Shown: piece after piece, positions 41,380 to 44,864 of the stretch
Position numbering within the stretch: the stretch's first letter is position 1
Layout: each line of letters begins with the position of its first letter
DNA from: Candidatus Odyssella sp.
Lineage (GTDB): Bacteria > Pseudomonadota > Alphaproteobacteria > Bin65
Direction: 5' to 3'
Assembly (NCBI GenBank): GCA_016792765.1
Contig: JAEULD010000326.1
Coordinates: 1 to 44,864 of the forward strand
DNA length: 44,864 bases
Notes under the pieces: model-generated
Databases searched by the model: none
Seen by the model: only the letters and a program-made list of their open reading frames with translations
Told to the model about the DNA's origin: nothing
Program-made: the position numbers and the translations under genes

Positions 41380-42675
41380 TCAGTTTCTGACGAAAGACGG
41401 CAGAAACAGCGAGATCGCGGGGATCAGCACCAGCACCGCGAGCCGCACGATGTCGGCGGCGACAAACGGCATCACCCCGCTGAAGATGCTGCCGGTCGAG
41501 ACGTCGCGTAGCAGGCTGCGCAGCACGAACACGTTCATGCCGACCGGCGGCGTGATCAACGCGATCTCGGTCACGACCACGACGATGACGCCGAACCAGA
41601 TCAGGTTGAAGCCGAGGGAGTCGACCAGCGGTACGAAGACCGGGATCGTCAGGATGATCATCGACATGCTTTCGAGCACGCAGCCGAGCACGATGTAGAT
41701 CATCAGAATGAGCAGAATCACGCCCATCGGGCCGAGCCCGGACTCCTTCACCATCGCCTGCAGGGCCGCGGGCAGGCCGAGCGCGTTGACGAGATTCGCG
41801 AACAGCAGCGCGCCGATCAGCACCGCGAACAGGATCGTCGAGGTAACGGCGGTCTCCACCAGCGTCTCGCGCAGGCTCGCGAATGTTAGGCTGCGCTTGG
41901 CCAGGGCGAACAGGAAACCGCCGAACGCACCGATGCCGGCCGCTTCGGTGGGCGTGAAGATGCCGAGGTAGATCCCGCCGATCACGACGACGAACAACGC
42001 GACGACGCCCAGTACGCCCGACAGCGCGCGCCAGCGCTCCGGCCACGGCGTGCGCTCGGCGGGCGGGCCGAGCGAAGGCCTGATCCGGATCGTGATCTGG
42101 ACCGCCGCGATGTAGAGGAGGATGCCGAGGATGCCGGGCAGTATTCCCGCCGCGAACAGCTTGCTGATGCTCGTGCCCGTCATCAGCCCGTAGAAGACGA
42201 ACACGACGCTCGGCGGAATGAGGATGCCGAGGGTGCCGCCGGCCGCGATCGAGCCGGCCGCGAAACCGGGATCGTAGCCGAACTTGCGCATCGACGGCAT
42301 CGCGACCTTCGCCATCGTCGCCGCCGTGGCGATGCTGGATCCGCAGATCGAGCTGAATCCGCCGCAGGCCACGACCGTGGCCATCGCGAGCCCGCCGCGG
42401 CGGTGGCCGAGAAACGCGTGCGACGCCGCGAACAGCCCCTCCGAAAGCCGCGCCTGGCTGACGAAGTTGCCCATGAGGACGAAGAGCGGCACGACCGAGA
42501 GATCGGCCGTCATCACGGTGTCGCGCGAGACCTGGCCGACCAGGGCCAGCGCCGGCTCGATGCCGCGCAACAAGGCGAATCCCCCGGCCCCCACGATCGC
42601 CATCGCAAACGCGATCGGCACGCGCAAGAACGTGAGTGCCAGCATCACGGCGAATGCGATCAGCGCTTCGGTCAT
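41380..42675 (-). CDS. TRAP transporter large permease (DctM-like)
   Basis: Predicted 431-aa inner-membrane protein with about twelve hydrophobic segments. Family marks are RVPIAFAMAIVG, DLSVVPLFVLMGNFV, CGGFSSICGSSIATAATMAKVAMPSM and LGILIPPSVVFVFYGLMTG. It is the ion-coupled channel of a TRAP system importing an organic acid, probably a carboxylate. It starts 22 nt after the small-permease stop as the last gene of the leftward TRAP operon. Confidence 0.95.
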   Translation of the reverse strand: MTEALIAFAVMLALTFLRVPIAFAMAIVGAGGFALLRGIEPALALVGQVSRDTVMTADLSVVPLFVLMGNFVSQARLSEGLFAASHAFLGHRRGGLAMATVVACGGFSSICGSSIATAATMAKVAMPSMRKFGYDPGFAAGSIAAGGTLGILIPPSVVFVFYGLMTGTSISKLFAAGILPGILGILLYIAAVQITIRIRPSLGPPAERTPWPERWRALSGVLGVVALFVVVIGGIYLGIFTPTEAAGIGAFGGFLFALAKRSLTFASLRETLVETAVTSTILFAVLIGALLFANLVNALGLPAALQAMVKESGLGPMGVILLILMIYIVLGCVLESMSMIILTIPVFVPLVDSLGFNLIWFGVIVVVVTEIALITPPVGMNVFVLRSLLRDVSTGSIFSGVMPFVAADIVRLAVLVLIPAISLFLPSFVRN

Positions 42676-42697
42676 GGCCCGCGGGATCCGGCGCGAG

Positions 42698-43198
42698 TCA
42701 GGTCGTGACCGCGGTCGTCAGCGCCGCCGGACGCAGCGCACGGTAGACCTCGACCGCCGCCGCCAGCCCGGCCAGCACGCTCATCGCATAGGCGAAGGGC
42801 GCGAGCGGAAGCCTCAGGTACTCGGTCACGTCCTTGGACGATCGAATCTGGTCCGCATAGACCCAGAGACGCCATGCGACGATCGCCAGGACGAGCACGG
42901 ACACGAGATTCACGACGATGTCGCGCACGCGCGCGATCGTCGGGGGCGTCAGCGAATCCAGCAGGTCGACGGCGATGTGCGCCCGCCGCAGGCTCACCAG
43001 CGGCAGCCCGGCATAGATCAGGATGGCCATCAGGATTTCGGTGATCTCCGAACTTCCGGGCAGCGGCCGGTTGAGGACGTAGCGCCCGACCACGTCGACG
43101 ACCGACACCATCATCACCGCGGCCAGCACGAGCGCCGCGAAGGTGCTTAGCCCCTCGCGTGCGCCGGCGCCGGCGCGCGATGTGCGGTCTTGCGGCAT
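42698..43198 (-). CDS. TRAP transporter small permease (DctQ-like)
   Basis: Predicted 166-aa membrane subunit with four helices. VVDVVGRYVLNRPLPGSSEITEILM is the DctQ hallmark, followed by LRRAHIAVDLL. It starts 13 nt after the binding-protein stop. It forms the membrane complex with the large permease downstream. Confidence 0.94.
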   Translation of the reverse strand: MPQDRTSRAGAGAREGLSTFAALVLAAVMMVSVVDVVGRYVLNRPLPGSSEITEILMAILIYAGLPLVSLRRAHIAVDLLDSLTPPTIARVRDIVVNLVSVLVLAIVAWRLWVYADQIRSSKDVTEYLRLPLAPFAYAMSVLAGLAAAVEVYRALRPAALTTAVTT

Positions 43199-43211
43199 CG
43201 AAAGAGGACGG

Positions 43212-44234
43212 TCAGCCGCCGGCCTTGATCTTCGCGATCTCCGAGCGGAGCTCTTTCAGCACCGCGGCCGGATCGGCGAGCCCGACTTCTTTCGCGCGCT
43301 TGATCCAGTCGACCTCGATGTCGGCGATCTTCTTCTGCAGCTCCGATGCCAGCGCGGCGGGAAGCGGGGCCACGGTGTTGTTCGTCTTGGTGAGCTCGGC
43401 CGCGCTCAACTTGTCGGCGTCGTCCCAGGTCTTGCCCATATGGGCGGCCATGAACTCGCCGCTCACCTTGCCCAGGGCCGCCTTGTGCGCCGCACTCAGG
43501 CCGTCGAACTTCGCCTTGTTCATCACCACGGCGAAGCTCGCCGTGTAGAGGCCGCCCGGCACCGTGTAGTGGTACTTCACCACATCGCCGAGCTTGAAGC
43601 TGGTGATGGTCTCGAGCGAGAAGAATATTCCGTCGGCGACGCCCTGGCTCAGGATCTCGTGCGCCTTCGTGGCCGGCGCCGATACCGCGACGATGCCGAG
43701 GCGTTTCGCGATTTCCGACTGGATTCCTCCGCCGGTCCGCACCTTCAGGCCCTCGAAGTCCTTGAGGCTGGTGATGGCCTTGCGCGAATGGATCATGCCC
43801 GGGCCATGCGTGAACACGGTGAGGGCTTCGACGCCCTTGTGCTCGCCGAGCTTCGCGAAGTGTTTCGCGTGGATGCGCCAGAGCGCGCGCGACATGATCC
43901 TGCCGTCGCCGTCGACGTTGGGCAGTTCCACGATCTCGGGCAGAACGAAGCGCCCGGTCGTGTAGCCGTGCGTGATCCAGGCCATGTCGGCGATGCCGTT
44001 GCGCACCCGGTCGTAGAGCGCGCGCGGATCGATCGGCGGATACGACATCTCGAACTTGAACATGCCGGGCGCCGCGGCCTCGGCGGCCTTGATCCATTCC
44101 GGCCAGCCGTGCGTGTTCATCGCATGGCGCGGACCGGCATAGGTTTCGAGCTTGATCGTGACGGTTTCGGCCTGCGCGGCGGCGCACCCGAACGTGAGCA
44201 CCGCAGCGGCCGCTGCGACAGCGAGTTTCTGCAT
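43212..44234 (-). CDS. TRAP transporter periplasmic binding protein (DctP-like)
   Basis: Predicted 340-aa extracytoplasmic binding protein. A Sec signal, MQKLAVAAAAAVLTFGCAAA, is cleaved near AQAE. The mature part opens VTIKLETYAGPRHAMNTHGWPEW. LKDFEGLKVRTGGGIQSEIAKRLG contains the Arg that usually pairs with the ligand carboxylate, and ILSQGVADGIFFSLETI follows. The start at 44234 has GGAGGAGGGAGGA just upstream; a longer in-frame extension lacks coding character. First gene of the TRAP operon, divergent from the crotonase gene at 44396. Confidence 0.94.
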   Translation of the reverse strand: MQKLAVAAAAAVLTFGCAAAQAETVTIKLETYAGPRHAMNTHGWPEWIKAAEAAAPGMFKFEMSYPPIDPRALYDRVRNGIADMAWITHGYTTGRFVLPEIVELPNVDGDGRIMSRALWRIHAKHFAKLGEHKGVEALTVFTHGPGMIHSRKAITSLKDFEGLKVRTGGGIQSEIAKRLGIVAVSAPATKAHEILSQGVADGIFFSLETITSFKLGDVVKYHYTVPGGLYTASFAVVMNKAKFDGLSAAHKAALGKVSGEFMAAHMGKTWDDADKLSAAELTKTNNTVAPLPAALASELQKKIADIEVDWIKRAKEVGLADPAAVLKELRSEIAKIKAGG

Positions 44235-44395
44235 CGAGTCCTCCCTCCTCCTGGGCCCCGCGGGCCGCGAGCGCCAACGGCTTGGCGATGCGCGCGCCCG
44301 CGTGCTATTTTCAAACCATAGCGCACGCAAGCTTCAAGTGAAAGGGTGACGCCGCGCGATTCTGCGACCGGCGGCGCCCGCGAATCGGGCAGGGC
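44235..44395. promoter_or_regulatory. Divergent TRAP/crotonase promoter region
   Basis: The centre is locally AT-rich around 44304-44345. A dyad GCTAT and ATAGC at 44304-44322 with a 9-nt spacer could be an operator. I could not place convincing -35 and -10 boxes on either strand. Confidence 0.35.
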
Positions 44396-44864
44396 ATGCA
44401 CAAGTTCGAGGATCTGATCGTCGAAATCCGCGGTCCGGTCGCGGAAGTCCGCATCAACCGTCCGGAGCGGCTGAACGCGCTCCGCATGACGATTACGGAC
44501 CGCGAGATCGTCCGCGCCTTCGATCAGCTGGCCGCCGACGAGGCGGTGCGCGCGATCGTGCTGACCGGTGCGGGCGAGCGGGCCTTCTGCACCGGCTGGG
44601 ACCTGGAGGAGATCGACGATACGCCGCTCGACAAGCTCGAGGCGCTGGTGCGCACGAATCTCGAGCTCTTCTTCAAGATCTGGCACCAGCGCCAGCCGGT
44701 GATCGCGGCGCTCAACGGCTATGCCGTCGGCACCGGGTCGGGCATGGCGCTGGCCTGCGACCTCGCCATCGCGGCCGAGCATGCGCGCCTCGGCGAGCCC
44801 GAGATCCGCCACGGCGCGCTCTCGCCGTTCCTGATGCTGCCGTTCCTCACGCACAGCCGCGCGG
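44396..44864 (+). CDS. Crotonase-family protein, 3-prime end beyond the window
   Basis: The first 156 codons of a crotonase are visible; the frame is open at the window end. It begins MHKFEDLIVEIRGPVAEVRI, and NRPERLNALRM, VLTGAGERAFCTGWDLEE (first oxyanion region) and NGYAVGTGSGMALACD (second) follow. The PE glutamate used in catalysis is present in LGEPEIRHG, but the GGGCEL glutamate is Gly here, so isomerase or another reaction is as likely as hydration. It diverges from the TRAP operon, hinting that the imported acid is degraded as a CoA thioester. Confidence 0.93.
   Translation, partial: MHKFEDLIVEIRGPVAEVRINRPERLNALRMTITDREIVRAFDQLAADEAVRAIVLTGAGERAFCTGWDLEEIDDTPLDKLEALVRTNLELFFKIWHQRQPVIAALNGYAVGTGSGMALACDLAIAAEHARLGEPEIRHGALSPFLMLPFLTHSRA

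Overview
The window is GC-rich, densely packed DNA with many 4-nt ATGA or GTGA gene overlaps. It has no rRNA or tRNA that I could find, no phage or IS genes and no CRISPR array. The load of ABC and TRAP uptake systems joined to small-molecule catabolic genes, Tat and Sec binding proteins and molybdenum hydroxylase genes suggests a free-living soil or water proteobacterium, most likely an alphaproteobacterium (inference only). Almost everything is transport plus catabolism of organic acids, amides and N-containing compounds.

Region 1 (1-8527): frameshifted remains of a Rieske ring-hydroxylating oxygenase alpha subunit lie next to a divergent acyl-CoA cluster. Leftward are an FAD oxidoreductase, an APH-like kinase and an ACAD10/11-type acyl-CoA dehydrogenase. 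Rightward are an SDR, a crotonase without the usual glutamates, a second acyl-CoA dehydrogenase and an unpartnered LivF-type ATPase. A dyad-rich 239-bp region separates the arms.

Region 2 (8528-14631, leftward): a urea/amide-type (UrtA-E-like) ABC importer is followed by an amidase-signature amidase, so uptake and hydrolysis of an amide appear to be one operon.

Region 3 (14882-22693): around one divergent promoter lie the three parts of a taurine/nitrate/thiamine-precursor-type ABC importer (ATPase left, binding protein and permease right). Two paralogous TRZ/ATZ-type amidohydrolases, an M20-fold protein with three altered metal ligands and a dihydroxyphthalate-decarboxylase-like protein accompany them.

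Region 4 (22694-29583, rightward): a putative promoter precedes a small secreted ORF, a three-subunit molybdenum hydroxylase, a second importer permease and ATPase, and a split TPP decarboxylase resembling sulfopyruvate/phosphonopyruvate decarboxylase.

Region 5 (40233-29580, leftward): a ten-gene apparent operon encodes XRE-cupin regulator, HyuA, HyuB, an acetone-carboxylase-gamma-like zinc-ribbon protein, a second XRE-cupin regulator, a RutB-like cysteine hydrolase and a BMP-family nucleoside-type importer. Import of a cyclic amide, ATP-dependent ring opening and carbamoyl or amide hydrolysis is a coherent reading.

Region 6 (40234-44864): a 2-oxoglutarate/Fe(II) oxygenase diverges from region 5, followed by a leftward TRAP transporter and the start of a rightward crotonase cut by the window end.

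The best candidates for undescribed biology are regions 3 and 4 together (two importers, paired amidohydrolases, odd M20 protein, Mo-hydroxylase and split TPP enzyme) and the ten-gene hydantoinase-type operon.
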